Shown: positions 16,691 through 26,431, numbered from the stretch's first letter. The stretch is DNA of 64,000 nucleotides from Gracilimonas sp040117685 (GCF_040117685.2 NZ_JBEDYP020000013.1:1-64000); one strand, 5' to 3'. Made by a program: numbers and translations. The notes: generated from the letters alone by a model not told the origin.

Positions 16691-17778
16691 TGGGAAATAT
16701 CACATTAGAACGGGTAGTTAAGTTTATTATCGGGGCAGCGGCCATAGCTGTGGCACTGCTGATTCTATATAATTACTCTACCCTGGTTGTATTCCTTATC
16801 CTGGCGATGATACTCAGCTATATTCTGGATCCTTTTGCCAATCGACTTCAATCGGCAGGACTGAACCGGACTTTTGGAATTACGCTTATTCTGGCAACCG
16901 TAATTCTGATTCTCGTTTTTATTTCCACCAGCGTAATTCCCATTATTGCCAATCAAATGGCTGAGCTGACTGCCCAACTTAGCATTGAAAACATTCGCCG
17001 TATTGCCGTGCAGGTAGAGAATCAGCTAACCACTAAGTTCGAATTTCTGCCGGATGGTTTCCTGGAAGAAAACATCACAGCAGTGATGAATGAACTGTTT
17101 AATGTAAGCCAGATCTCCACCATCGTCAGCGATGCCCTCAGTATTTTCACCAACATCTTTTCAGCTGTATTAGTAGTTCCATTTGCAGCCTTCTTTTTTC
17201 TAAAGGATGGAAGTAAAATTCGGCGCGATCTGCTTCAACTCGTGCCCAATAAGTACTTTGAAACCACGCTGACTGTTATTGATAAGATTGAGCAGAGACT
17301 TGGACTTTATTTTCGAAGTGTACTTTTTCAAAGTTTTTTGGTCGCCCTGTCTTCCTGGACAACCCTGAGTATTGCCGGATTGGATAACTCAATGTCGGTG
17401 GGTATTGCAGTGGGACTTGCGAATACTATTCCCTACTTCGGACCTATTCTTGGATATTTCTTATCTATCATTGTCTCCATTATAGAAACCGGAAACTTCT
17501 CTTTAGTGGCAGCCTGTATATTGGCCATATTTGTGGTTCAGATGCTGGACAATATCGTATTTCAGCCTATGCTCTTCTCACGGTCAGCCGATATGCATCC
17601 TGTTGCTATACTCTTCATCATTTTGATTGGAGCAGAAACGGCCGGAATTATAGGGATGCTGGTTGCTATACCCATAGCTACAGTGATAAAAATTACTATT
17701 ACACAGGTAAGCTGGAGCTTTAACAATTACCAGGTTTTCAGGCGAGACATTTCTCAGTCAGCAGGTCCGCCGGGTTAG
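16690..17778 (+). CDS. AI-2E family transporter (PerM/YdiK-like membrane protein)
   Basis: The 362-residue integral membrane protein has about eight predicted helices: three at the N-terminus (FIIGAAAIAVALLILY, VVFLILAMILSYI, FGITLILATVILILVF), a soluble stretch at about 95-150, and a C-terminal group with the family block ANTIPYFGPILGYFLS and the final VAIPIATVIKI. Members were named for autoinducer-2 export, but most act as secondary transporters or Na+/H+ antiporters of unknown substrate. It overlaps the recX stop by 1 bp, so it is in the recA operon; the functional link is unclear. Confidence 0.88.
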   Translation: MGNITLERVVKFIIGAAAIAVALLILYNYSTLVVFLILAMILSYILDPFANRLQSAGLNRTFGITLILATVILILVFISTSVIPIIANQMAELTAQLSIENIRRIAVQVENQLTTKFEFLPDGFLEENITAVMNELFNVSQISTIVSDALSIFTNIFSAVLVVPFAAFFFLKDGSKIRRDLLQLVPNKYFETTLTVIDKIEQRLGLYFRSVLFQSFLVALSSWTTLSIAGLDNSMSVGIAVGLANTIPYFGPILGYFLSIIVSIIETGNFSLVAACILAIFVVQMLDNIVFQPMLFSRSADMHPVAILFIILIGAETAGIIGMLVAIPIATVIKITITQVSWSFNNYQVFRRDISQSAGPPG

Positions 17779-17857
17779 CAAGAAAGTCCTTCATTCCACC
17801 CAAACATTTACTATCTTCTACGCCCAATCAGGCACTGCAAAATCCATCGCCACTTTC

Positions 17858-18442
17858 TTGAAGAATATTGTCGTTTTTGCCTCCGGCTCGGGCACCAATT
17901 TCCAGTCTATAATTGACGCTGTACGGCGTGATGAGCTAACTGCCCGCCTAACAGGGCTTATAACTAACAAAGCCGGAATCGGCGCTATTGAAAGGGCCGA
18001 AAAAAGCAGTATCCCTTCAAATGTTATCAATCCCGCAGAGCTTAACTCAGAAAAAGAGTTTGAAGAAGCACTTCTTAAACAATTGGAAGCCTGGGATGCA
18101 GACCTGATTATTTTAGCGGGCTACCTCAAAAAGATACCTTCTTCTGTTATCAAGAAGTACTCCAATCGAATTCTGAATATCCACCCGTCTTTGCTTCCCA
18201 AGTATGGGGGTAAAGGATTTTATGGATCCAATGTACATAAGGCGGTAATTGGAGCCGGGGAAGAGGAATCGGGCTGCACTGTTCATATAGTAACTGAAGA
18301 ATTTGATGAAGGCCCCATTCTTGCCCAAACTAAAGTCCCGGTACATGAAAACGATACACCGAAAGATTTAGCTAAGCGAATTTTAAAGGAGGAGCACCTC
18401 CTTTATCCGAAAACTATTCAGAAGCACATTCAAAACTTATAA
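17858..18442 (+). CDS. purN: Phosphoribosylglycinamide formyltransferase
   Basis: PurN transfers the formyl group from 10-formyl-tetrahydrofolate to GAR in purine synthesis. The 194-residue length is typical. VFASGSGTNFQSII at the N-terminus binds the phosphate, ILNIHPSLLP carries the catalytic Asn-His pair near residue 110, and GCTVHIVTEEFDEGPILAQ supplies the conserved Asp. The start is a TTG at 17858 (KNIVVFASG follows directly); no in-frame ATG is present upstream. purH follows 18 bp later, so the two form a purine pair. Confidence 0.95.
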   Translation: MKNIVVFASGSGTNFQSIIDAVRRDELTARLTGLITNKAGIGAIERAEKSSIPSNVINPAELNSEKEFEEALLKQLEAWDADLIILAGYLKKIPSSVIKKYSNRILNIHPSLLPKYGGKGFYGSNVHKAVIGAGEEESGCTVHIVTEEFDEGPILAQTKVPVHENDTPKDLAKRILKEEHLLYPKTIQKHIQNL

Positions 18443-18460
18443 ATTACAAAACCCAAAACC

Positions 18461-20035
18461 GTGGCTCTTAAACCTCTCTCATCCCTTCCTAAAACACCTA
18501 TTAACATCAATCGCGCACTACTTTCTGTTTCTGATAAAACCGGGTTAGCAGAACTTGCCAAAGCCCTTCATAGCGCCGGCGTAGAACTTATATCAACAGG
18601 CGGCACGGCCAAAGCTATTGAAGCAGAAGGAATTCCGGTTAAAGATGTTTCCGAGGTTACCGGGTTTCAGGAGTGCCTCGATGGTCGGGTAAAAACCCTG
18701 CATCCTATGGTTCACGGCGGAATTTTAGCCCGCACGTCTCACGAACCGGATGTGAATGAGATCCAGGAACTGGGTATCACTCCCATCGAATTGGTTGTTG
18801 TGAACCTGTACCCTTTCAAAAATAAAGTTGCTGAACCTGATGTTACTGCTGCAGATGCAACAGAATTCATTGACATTGGCGGACCAACTATGATCCGGGC
18901 TGCAGCCAAAAACTTTGCTCATGTTTCCATTCTTAGTTCACCGGATCATTACGCTGATTTTATTGAAGAGCTGGAAGAAAAGATGACTATCTCTTTTGAG
19001 ACCCGGCAGAAGTTGGCAAAAGCAGCTTTTGCCCACACCGCTGATTATGACAGTGCCATTGCCAACTATTTTACGGGTTTGATTGAGGAAGAACCTGCCC
19101 GTCAATTCAATACCTCCCTCCCGCTATCACAGGAACTCAGGTATGGGGAAAACCCCCATCAGAAAGCAGCTGTATATGGAAATCAAAACGACTTCATTGA
19201 TTGTTTTCATGGCAAACAGCTTAGTTACAATAACTACCTGGATGTAGATGCCGCTCTGAATATCATCTCAGATTTTAATGAGGATGAACCTGCTTGCGCC
19301 ATTATCAAACACACCATTCCAAGCGGTGTGGGTGTTGCTGATAACCTGACCGAAGCTTATAAGAAAGCCTTCAGCACCGATCGTGTTTCTCCTTTTGGAG
19401 GCATCGTAGTTGTAAATCAGCAAATGGATGTTGAAACCGTAAAAGCAATTGATGAAATTTTCACCGAAATCATCATTGCTCCTGATTATTCTGAAGATGC
19501 ACTCACATTATTAAAGCAGAAAAAAAACAGACGATTAATCAGGATCAAAAAGTCGGTTCGTGAAGTACAAGCGTCATCATTCCGGTCTATCTTTGGGGGG
19601 TTGCTGAATCAGGATGCTGATTTGGAGCCTTCAAACCCGGATGAATTTGAAATTGTGAGTAAGCGAAAGCCAACAGAGCAGGAAATGAAAGACTTACTTT
19701 TTTCATGGAAAGTAGTTCGCCATATAAAGTCTAACGCTATTGTGTATGCAAAAAACGGCCGGACTTTGGGAATAGGCTCAGGCCAAACCAGCCGGGTAGA
19801 TTCTTCTGAAATCGCTGTAGTAAAGGCTGAAAAAGAAGGTTTGGATTTAGCAGGTTCTGCCATTGCTTCCGATGCTTTTTTCCCTTTTGCCGATGGTGTG
19901 GAAGCCGCTGCAAAAGCAGGTGCAAAAGCCGTCATTCAACCCGGAGGAAGTATCCGCGACGAAGAAGTGATTGCCAAAGCAGATGAGTATGACATGGCAA
20001 TGATATTCACCGGAAAACGCCACTTTAAACACTGA
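18461..20035 (+). CDS. purH: Bifunctional AICAR formyltransferase / IMP cyclohydrolase
   Basis: PurH carries out the last two steps to IMP. The 524-residue protein has an N-terminal MGS-like IMP cyclohydrolase domain (ALLSVSDKTGLAELAKAL, STGGTAKAIEAEG, EVTGFQECLDGRVKTLHP) to about residue 195. The AICAR transformylase domain has AIIKHTIPSGVGVADN (the catalytic Lys-His pair), DRVSPFGGIV and QPGGSIRDEEVI. It uses a GTG start at 18461. It is cotranscribed with purN. Confidence 0.97.
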   Translation: MALKPLSSLPKTPININRALLSVSDKTGLAELAKALHSAGVELISTGGTAKAIEAEGIPVKDVSEVTGFQECLDGRVKTLHPMVHGGILARTSHEPDVNEIQELGITPIELVVVNLYPFKNKVAEPDVTAADATEFIDIGGPTMIRAAAKNFAHVSILSSPDHYADFIEELEEKMTISFETRQKLAKAAFAHTADYDSAIANYFTGLIEEEPARQFNTSLPLSQELRYGENPHQKAAVYGNQNDFIDCFHGKQLSYNNYLDVDAALNIISDFNEDEPACAIIKHTIPSGVGVADNLTEAYKKAFSTDRVSPFGGIVVVNQQMDVETVKAIDEIFTEIIIAPDYSEDALTLLKQKKNRRLIRIKKSVREVQASSFRSIFGGLLNQDADLEPSNPDEFEIVSKRKPTEQEMKDLLFSWKVVRHIKSNAIVYAKNGRTLGIGSGQTSRVDSSEIAVVKAEKEGLDLAGSAIASDAFFPFADGVEAAAKAGAKAVIQPGGSIRDEEVIAKADEYDMAMIFTGKRHFKH

Positions 20036-20107
20036 TTTTCAACTTTTAAAAAAGACCGGATATTTTCGTTTTATAAATTCCAAAATATTCGTTGTTTATA
20101 CATTCGC

Positions 20108-20131
20108 AAATACAATTTCAATATTGTATTT
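20108..20131. repeat. AT-rich perfect hairpin upstream of mreB
   Basis: AAATACAAT / ATTGTATTT, a perfect 9-bp inverted repeat with a 6-base loop, sits 50 bp before mreB. It has few GC pairs, so it is a weak terminator for purH at best. An operator or promoter-associated site is equally possible. Confidence 0.5.
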
Positions 20132-20181
20132 TCTCATGATTATATCATCCCATTAAAGTTCAATTTACTTAATCATCGCAA

Positions 20182-21246
20182 ATGTCAGATTCCAGCGGAG
20201 CAAACCCTTCACAGAACTCAAAAAAACAAGCTCAGAAGGGCTTTTTAGATTTTCTTTACACCGATATAGCCATAGATTTAGGAACGGCAAACACTCTGAT
20301 CTACTCTCGGGGAGAAGGTATCGTATTGGATGAACCCTCTATCGTAGCCCTCAACTTGCAGAACGTACCGGTTGCTACCGGTCACCAAGCCCGGTTAATG
20401 CATGAGAAAACACACAATAAAATCAGAACCGTTCGCCCATTAAGAGATGGCGTAATTGCTGATTTTGAAGTTGCCGAGCAAATGATCCGCGGGATGATCA
20501 AGAAAGTGAAAATGAAATGGTACTCTACCACCCGGCAAATGGTAATCTGTGTGCCAAGCGGAATTACGGAAGTGGAGCGCAGGGCTGTAAGAGACAGCGC
20601 CGAACATGCCGGAGCCAAAGAAGTTTACCTGGTGGATGAACCCATGGCAGCTGCCATTGGTATTGGGCTGGATGTACACGAACCCGTGGGAAGTATGATC
20701 GTGGATATTGGTGGTGGTACTACAGAAATTGCCGTAATTGCGCTTTCCGGAATTGTTTATGCACAGTCGGTTCGGTTAGGCGGCGATGAGCTTAACGAAG
20801 ATATCATCAATTATTTCCGCAGAAACCACAACCTGTTAATCGGTGAGAGAACGGCAGAAAAAATTAAGTGTGAAATCGGCTCCGCTGCTCCCCTTGATGA
20901 AGAGCTGGAGATGATTACCAAAGGTCGTGACCTTGTAAACGGAGTTCCGAGAACACGTCATATTACATCCAAAGATGCTCGTGAAGCCATCGCTGAATCT
21001 GTAAATACTATTGTAGAGTCGATCACGAAATCTCTGGAACAAACCCCTCCTGAACTTTCAGCTGATATCTTAGACCGGGGAATCATGCTAACCGGAGGTG
21101 GAGCTTTGTTAAAGAATCTGGATAAGCTGATCATGGAAACAACAGATCTGCCTGTTCACATTGCCGAAGATCCGTTAACAGCCGTAGTTCGCGGAACCGG
21201 TGCCATACTTGAAAATCTCGAATATTACCGTCCGGTAATTTCCTAA
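20182..21246 (+). CDS. mreB: Rod shape-determining protein MreB
   Basis: MreB is the bacterial actin that guides the rod elongation machinery on the inner membrane face. The 354-residue protein has phosphate-1 IAIDLGTANTLIY near residue 29, phosphate-2 SMIVDIGGGTTEIAVI near 172, the connect motif EPMAAAIGIGLDV, and the adenosine motif IMLTGGGALLKNLDKLI near 305. It is the first gene of the mreB-mreC-mreD-mrdA-rodA operon; mreC starts 15 bp downstream. It has a slightly longer N-terminus (SDSSGANPSQNSKKQAQKG) than the E. coli protein. Confidence 0.97.
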   Translation: MSDSSGANPSQNSKKQAQKGFLDFLYTDIAIDLGTANTLIYSRGEGIVLDEPSIVALNLQNVPVATGHQARLMHEKTHNKIRTVRPLRDGVIADFEVAEQMIRGMIKKVKMKWYSTTRQMVICVPSGITEVERRAVRDSAEHAGAKEVYLVDEPMAAAIGIGLDVHEPVGSMIVDIGGGTTEIAVIALSGIVYAQSVRLGGDELNEDIINYFRRNHNLLIGERTAEKIKCEIGSAAPLDEELEMITKGRDLVNGVPRTRHITSKDAREAIAESVNTIVESITKSLEQTPPELSADILDRGIMLTGGGALLKNLDKLIMETTDLPVHIAEDPLTAVVRGTGAILENLEYYRPVIS

Positions 21247-21260
21247 TCTCCTGGAAATGA

Positions 21261-22103
21261 ATGCGATTTAGATCATTCAATTTAAGTGATGCTAAAGATT
21301 ATATAGTTACCGCTCTTATCTTGCTTTTTGCCTTTGCTATTATGATTGGCAGGCATCAGGGTGGTATTGACACCCTGCGAAAGATTTCCGTTACGGGCTT
21401 GAGCCTGCTCGAAGAACCCCTGGCTAACATCAGGGTTTACCGGCAGGCTCTTAACACGAATACCTATCTGCAACGCCAGAATATTTTACTTCAGGATGAA
21501 CTCAGTCGGCTCCGATCGATTGAACAAGAAAATCGTGAACTTCGCCGACTTTTGGGATATAAAGAAAGCAGCCAATTTGAATTGAGCCCTGTCTCTATTG
21601 TCGGAAAACAATTAACCGGACAAAATAATACCCTCACCATTGATTCCGGAAGTTCTGATGGATTAGAAGACGGAATGCCCCTTGTTACTTCAGATGGATT
21701 GATTGGAAAAATTGTATTGACCGGCTCCTATTATTCCCAGGTGATGCCCTATTATAATTCTCTGTTCAGGGTAAGCGCCCGCATTCAGGAGAATCAAGCT
21801 CATGGAATTGTGAGCTGGCCTGGCGAAATTTATGGCGAACTGGTGATGGACTTTGTGCCCAAAACCATACCGATAGACAGTGGTTTTGTAGTTGAAACAT
21901 CAGGAAACAGCAATCAATTTCCGGGTGGAATTCCCATTGGGAAGGTAATCCGGTCTGAGCCGGAGCCGGGTCGGGAAACACAACGTATTTATTTAGAACC
22001 CTTTGTTCTGCTGGCTGATATTGCCCAGGGTTTTGTCATCGAGTTTCAGCCCGATACAAGTATTGTCAACCTTCAACAAGATTATAACCAGCTTTTTGAA
22101 TGA
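21261..22103 (+). CDS. mreC: Rod shape-determining protein MreC
   Basis: MreC is a bitopic periplasmic scaffold that links MreB/RodA to the penicillin-binding protein. The 280-residue protein has one membrane helix at about 13-30 (IVTALILLFAFAIMIG), a coiled coil at about 68-100 (LQRQNILLQDELSRLRSIEQENRELRRLL) and the beta-rich MreC core after it (VVSIVGK-like VSIVGKQLTGQNNTLTIDSG, GMPLVTSDGLIGKI). mreD overlaps its stop by 4 bp (ATGA). Confidence 0.93.
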   Translation: MRFRSFNLSDAKDYIVTALILLFAFAIMIGRHQGGIDTLRKISVTGLSLLEEPLANIRVYRQALNTNTYLQRQNILLQDELSRLRSIEQENRELRRLLGYKESSQFELSPVSIVGKQLTGQNNTLTIDSGSSDGLEDGMPLVTSDGLIGKIVLTGSYYSQVMPYYNSLFRVSARIQENQAHGIVSWPGEIYGELVMDFVPKTIPIDSGFVVETSGNSNQFPGGIPIGKVIRSEPEPGRETQRIYLEPFVLLADIAQGFVIEFQPDTSIVNLQQDYNQLFE

Positions 22104-22570
22104 GTGCAGAAACCCTAAAAGATTTTTTGATTGGCTTATGCTTTATTCTGGCTGAAGTTCTCATTTTTCAGCACCTAAGCTTATTCGGAGCCACTCCCGA
22201 TCCGCTGATACTTTATCTTCTTTGGCTGGCCATGAAATACGACCGTATTAAACTGGTTCTATTTGCAGCAGCTTTCGGGCTTATTCAGGATGCGCTTTTT
22301 GACTTCTGGGGGTTGCACATGTTTGCCAAAACCCTCATGTGTTTCGTCTTCTTTAATTTCGTAAAGCAACGAAAGGAAGGTCGCTTACTTTTGTGGCAAA
22401 TATTTGTTGTCATTACTGTAGCAGCTATATTTCATAACCTCATATTCCTCGGTTTGAGCAGTTTCATTGAAGCATATACAACCGGATTTATTCCTATAAT
22501 TTTTATCCTTGGAAACAGTTTATATACTGCACTACTCGGAGCCATGCTTTTCATTTTTAAAGGAAATTAG
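22100..22570 (+). CDS. mreD: Rod shape-determining protein MreD
   Basis: A 156-residue polytopic inner-membrane protein with about five helices, recognised by size, hydrophobic pattern and place between mreC and PBP2. The motifs LYLLWLAMKYDRIK and FAAAFGLIQDALF match the MreD pattern in this phylum. It works with MreC in the elongasome. It overlaps mreC by 4 bp and ends 6 bp before the PBP2 gene. Confidence 0.9.
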   Translation: MSAETLKDFLIGLCFILAEVLIFQHLSLFGATPDPLILYLLWLAMKYDRIKLVLFAAAFGLIQDALFDFWGLHMFAKTLMCFVFFNFVKQRKEGRLLLWQIFVVITVAAIFHNLIFLGLSSFIEAYTTGFIPIIFILGNSLYTALLGAMLFIFKGN

Positions 22571-22576
22571 ACGCAG

Positions 22577-24448
22577 ATGTCAACCGGTCAAACAAATGGA
22601 ACAAGAACTTCTATCCGGGCACTTCAGGTAATCATCCTTACATTTACTCTTATTGTGCTGGGCCGGATTTTCTATCTGCAGATAGTGGAGTATGAAGTTT
22701 ACGCTGCTTTGGGCCAGGAAAACTCGGTTCGCCAGGAATATGTAGATCCAGCCCGTGGTTTGATTTATGATCGGCATGGAGAGCTTATTGTAGATAATGA
22801 ACCTATTTTCTCGATCACTATCACCCCTTCCCTTTTTGATAAAAGTAACATTCCCTTACTGGCTGATTTACTTGGGGTTTCTGATTCCCTGTTGACGGTC
22901 AAAGTTCAGGAGGCTCAGCAATACTCCTGGTATCGTACTTCCCGATTGTTTACAGAAATCGATTTCCCCACTTTCTCGGCGGTGCAGGAAAATCTTTGGC
23001 AACTACCCGGTATTGGACATCAAATAGAAAGTAAACGCCACTACCCTACCCAGATGAAAGCTTCACATCTACTTGGGTATTTACGAGAAGCTAATGAAAG
23101 TGAATATCAGCAATCCGAAAAGATCCGCCTGGGCGACAAGATTGGTAAAAGCGGGCTTGAAATGATCTATGAAGATTCGTTACGGGGCGATTTGGGTATC
23201 AGATATCTCAAGGTAAATGCTTTTGGACAGGCCTTGGGGGAGTTTGATGGCAATGAACTTGGTCAAATTCCTGAGCAGGGAACCAATATCATAACCACTA
23301 TTGATACCGAACTTCAGATTTTTGCTGAAAAACTTATGGAGGGCAAACGTGGCGCTGTGGTTGCTATGAACCCTAATACCGGGGCTATACTTGCCATGGT
23401 CAGCTCTCCCACCTACGACTTAAGTAAACTTGCCGGAAGGCTGGATCAGGATTATTGGCAGGCCATCAATGCAGACTCAACTACTCCCTTATATAACCGG
23501 GCTATATCAAGCCGGCAACCACCCGGCTCTACCTTTAAGCCATTAATGGGCATCATTGGTCTGCATATGGGTATCATCACCCCGCAAACAAAAATTTATA
23601 ACAGCGGAGCGTATATACGCGGACGGGCATACAGAGACTTAGCACCTGTAGGTGAATATGATCTCCAAAAAGCCATTACCTATTCCAGTAATACCTATTT
23701 CTTCTCACTAATGGATAAGATTGCAACTCAGGGCAAACTTAATGAATGGAGTAGTTTGATTAAAGATTTCGGGCTTGGAGTATCAAGTAAAGTGGATTTA
23801 CCTAATGCCAATACCGGGCTTATTCCTGACAGCACCTATCTAAACAGACGTATTGGAGAACGAAGGTGGGGACTGGGAGACCTCATTAATTTCGGAGTTG
23901 GCCAGGGAATGGTTTCTGTCTCACCTATTCAAATTGCGCAAATGACAAGCACCTTCGCCAATGGGGGGTACCGGGTTAAGCCTCATTTAGTTCAGGTTTT
24001 CAAACATCCGGATGGTTCTATAACCCGTGTACAAACTGAAAGAACTAAAATAGATTGGCTACGGAAGGAATATCTTGATGTAATACAAGCCGGAATGCGC
24101 GGTGTAGTTACCGAAGGGAGCGGTCGCTGGTATGCCAACCATCCTGAAATAGAGATTGCCGGTAAAACAGGTACGGCTCAAAATCCCCATGGAATGGATC
24201 ATGGTTGGTTCACATCCTATGCTCCGCTTGAGAACCCGCAAATTGTAGTTACTGCCTTCGTTGAAAACGCAGGCTTTGCTTCTACATCAGCGGCACCTAT
24301 TGCCTCTTTGGTTATTGAGAAGTATTTACAAGGCGAAACTACCCGTCCTTACGTATATGATTACGTATTGAATTTCGAACCAAAAGAAGAGGAACAAGAC
24401 CAACCTACTCCCACCCCACTACCTAATCAACCCATAGAGAATGAATAA
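22577..24448 (+). CDS. mrdA: Penicillin-binding protein 2 (peptidoglycan transpeptidase)
   Basis: PBP2 cross-links peptidoglycan during side-wall elongation. The 623-residue protein has one N-terminal membrane helix (IRALQVIILTFTLIVLGRIFYLQ), a dimerisation domain at about 50-210 beginning ARGLIYDRHGELIV, and the transpeptidase domain with S-x-x-K PPGSTFKP (nucleophile about Ser318), the second motif SSN (YSSNTYFF) and KTGTAQNPHG. A short acidic, proline-rich tail ends the protein. The last 8 bp overlap rodA, implying coupled translation with its glycosyltransferase partner. Confidence 0.96.
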   Translation: MSTGQTNGTRTSIRALQVIILTFTLIVLGRIFYLQIVEYEVYAALGQENSVRQEYVDPARGLIYDRHGELIVDNEPIFSITITPSLFDKSNIPLLADLLGVSDSLLTVKVQEAQQYSWYRTSRLFTEIDFPTFSAVQENLWQLPGIGHQIESKRHYPTQMKASHLLGYLREANESEYQQSEKIRLGDKIGKSGLEMIYEDSLRGDLGIRYLKVNAFGQALGEFDGNELGQIPEQGTNIITTIDTELQIFAEKLMEGKRGAVVAMNPNTGAILAMVSSPTYDLSKLAGRLDQDYWQAINADSTTPLYNRAISSRQPPGSTFKPLMGIIGLHMGIITPQTKIYNSGAYIRGRAYRDLAPVGEYDLQKAITYSSNTYFFSLMDKIATQGKLNEWSSLIKDFGLGVSSKVDLPNANTGLIPDSTYLNRRIGERRWGLGDLINFGVGQGMVSVSPIQIAQMTSTFANGGYRVKPHLVQVFKHPDGSITRVQTERTKIDWLRKEYLDVIQAGMRGVVTEGSGRWYANHPEIEIAGKTGTAQNPHGMDHGWFTSYAPLENPQIVVTAFVENAGFASTSAAPIASLVIEKYLQGETTRPYVYDYVLNFEPKEEEQDQPTPTPLPNQPIENE

Positions 24449-25691
24449 TATCAGAGAATTTAGCTGGTCAGTGGTTTTCGCTTGGGTGATACTGTTTACT
24501 ATTGGTATTGTAGCCATTTATAGCGCTACACAAGGGCCGGTATCCCAATTTCTGCCCGAATACATCCAGAATAATTTTTACAAGCAGGTTATCTTTGTCT
24601 CGCTTTCTATTTTTATGTTGGCCGCTGTTCAGCTTATATCTCCCAGAAGCTTTATCCAGCTTTCCTATGCCTTCTATGCCATCAGCCTGGTATTGATGGT
24701 AATAACCCTTTACTTCGGCACCGAAGTTAATGGTGCCAAAAGCTGGCTGCGATTTGGGCCTTTTAACTTACAAACCAGTGAGTTGATGAAAATTGCCACG
24801 ATCCTGGCTACAGCAAATTACCTGACAAGCCGCCGGGATATCACAGCAGAGAATGTGCGTTATGCCGTCATTTCCGTTATTATAATTTTAATACCAACCA
24901 TTCTCGTTTTTATGCAAAACGACCTTGGAACAGCGTTGATCTTCCTCACACTCATCCCCGTCATGCTGTTTTGGTCAGGTTTACCCTACGGAGTTTCCCT
25001 CTTCATCATCTCTCCGGCCATAATCGCTTATTTATCGGTTATAGAATGGTATTATGGAGTGATTGCAGCGGTAATTTTGACAGCTGCAATCTTCTTTATT
25101 CAACGGCGGATCTGGTTATCCATTACGTCTCTCATCACCGGGTTATTGACTACCTCAGGGGTACAATTAGCGCTTACCCAACTATTACAACCTCACCAAA
25201 TTGCCCGAATTGCAGCATTCACAAATCCTGCTTACGATCCTACAGGAGCCGGCTGGAATGTGATTCAGGCTAAGACAGCAATTGGATCAGGTGGATTAAC
25301 AGGCAAAGGATTTTTAGAGGGAACACAAACTCAGCTCAAATTTCTGCCGGAACAGTGGACCGATTTTATTTTTTGTGTGATCGGGGAAGAGTTTGGCTTT
25401 GTCGGGGCCGCTATTGTAATTATAACTTTTCTCTTCTTATTCATACGCCTGTTGAACATGGCAGGAAGTCATAAGCATCCTTTTGCACAGCTTGTAACTG
25501 TAAGTATTGCCTCGGTCTTTTTTGTCCATTTCTTCATCAATGTGGGTAGTGCTTCTGCCCTTCTTCCTGTAATTGGTTTGCCGCTTCCATTTGTAAGTTA
25601 TGGTGGGTCAGCATTCATCACCAACACCCTTATGCTTGCCATATGTTTAAATATGGATTTTTATAAACGGGATTTCAGCATCTACCGGTAG
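24441..25691 (+). CDS. rodA: Rod shape-determining protein RodA (SEDS glycosyltransferase)
   Basis: RodA polymerises lipid II glycan strands with PBP2. The 416-residue membrane protein has about ten helices. SEDS hallmarks are GAKSWLRFGPFNLQTSELMK near residue 95, FMQNDLGTALIFL near 160, and FVGAAIVIITFL and VSYGGSAFI near the C-terminus. It ends the mre operon. The convergent rnhB gene ends 7 bp beyond the stop with no clear terminator between. Confidence 0.96.
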   Translation: MNNIREFSWSVVFAWVILFTIGIVAIYSATQGPVSQFLPEYIQNNFYKQVIFVSLSIFMLAAVQLISPRSFIQLSYAFYAISLVLMVITLYFGTEVNGAKSWLRFGPFNLQTSELMKIATILATANYLTSRRDITAENVRYAVISVIIILIPTILVFMQNDLGTALIFLTLIPVMLFWSGLPYGVSLFIISPAIIAYLSVIEWYYGVIAAVILTAAIFFIQRRIWLSITSLITGLLTTSGVQLALTQLLQPHQIARIAAFTNPAYDPTGAGWNVIQAKTAIGSGGLTGKGFLEGTQTQLKFLPEQWTDFIFCVIGEEFGFVGAAIVIITFLFLFIRLLNMAGSHKHPFAQLVTVSIASVFFVHFFINVGSASALLPVIGLPLPFVSYGGSAFITNTLMLAICLNMDFYKRDFSIYR

Positions 25692-25698
25692 AGCTGGT

Positions 25699-26286
25699 CT
25701 ACTTTGACGATCTCTTTATGGAAGTGCCCAACTTAAAGGAGGTCCGGTGATAGGCTGTATAACCAAACTCTTTTAACCCTTTTTTATGAGCAACCGTGGG
25801 ATAACCAACGTTTGTATCCCAACCATATTCCGGGAACTCTTCGTGGAGTTTTCGCATCAAATCATCCCGGTAAACCTTTGCAATAATTGACGCTGCTGCA
25901 ATACTCATAGACCGGTCGTCCCCTTTTACTAAACATGTGTAAGGAATCAAAGAACTGATATATCGATTTCCATCAACTAATAAATAATCCGGAGTGATTT
26001 TAGTTGCATCAACGCACTTCTGCATAGTATGGAGTGAAGCCCACAAAATGTTCAACTTATCAATCTCAGCAATACTTCCCTCCTGAACCGTCCACAACAA
26101 AGCCTCTTGTTTAATTTGCTCGGCCAGTCTTAATCGCTCTTCCTCTCCCGTATCTTTACTGTCTCTTATCTCCGGAATGTTAGTATCCGGATGGAACACT
26201 ACTCCGGCAGCTACAACCGGACCGGCAAGGCATCCGCGCCCTACTTCATCCAATCCCATTACATGCGTGTAGCCTTCCTCCCACAA
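25699..26286 (-). CDS. rnhB: Ribonuclease HII
   Basis: RNase HII cuts RNA at ribonucleotides embedded in DNA. MGLDEVGRGCLAGPVVAAGVV holds the first catalytic D-E pair, LLVDGN the third acid and ASIIAKVYRDDLM the C-terminal block. The 195-residue frame given uses a TTG at 26286. The same frame stays open upstream with plausible RNase HII sequence (IIDRLKFERQL) but no ATG. An ATG at 26357 in another frame would join it if the A6 run near 26321-26326 had one more base. The true start is therefore unsettled; the catalytic core is intact. Confidence 0.9.
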   Translation of the reverse strand: MWEEGYTHVMGLDEVGRGCLAGPVVAAGVVFHPDTNIPEIRDSKDTGEEERLRLAEQIKQEALLWTVQEGSIAEIDKLNILWASLHTMQKCVDATKITPDYLLVDGNRYISSLIPYTCLVKGDDRSMSIAAASIIAKVYRDDLMRKLHEEFPEYGWDTNVGYPTVAHKKGLKEFGYTAYHRTSFKLGTSIKRSSK

Positions 26287-26360
26287 CTGTCGTTCAAATT
26301 TTAACCGGTCGATGATAGTATTTTTTCGTTGCTTGATTTCACATAGAATATATTCATGTA

Positions 26361-26382
26361 ATTAATTCTTTTCTGAATTAAT
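26361..26382. promoter_or_regulatory. Palindromic site between rnhB and the VWA gene
   Basis: ATTAATTC-TTTTCT-GAATTAAT is a perfect 8-bp inverted repeat in the divergent promoter region, 50 bp upstream of the VWA gene. It has the look of an operator for a dimeric regulator. No regulator gene is adjacent, so this is inference from symmetry and position. Confidence 0.35.
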
Positions 26383-26431
26383 GGAACTCATCTGCCCCGC
26401 TTCGTATTTGGTATGAAAAAGGGATCCGATT

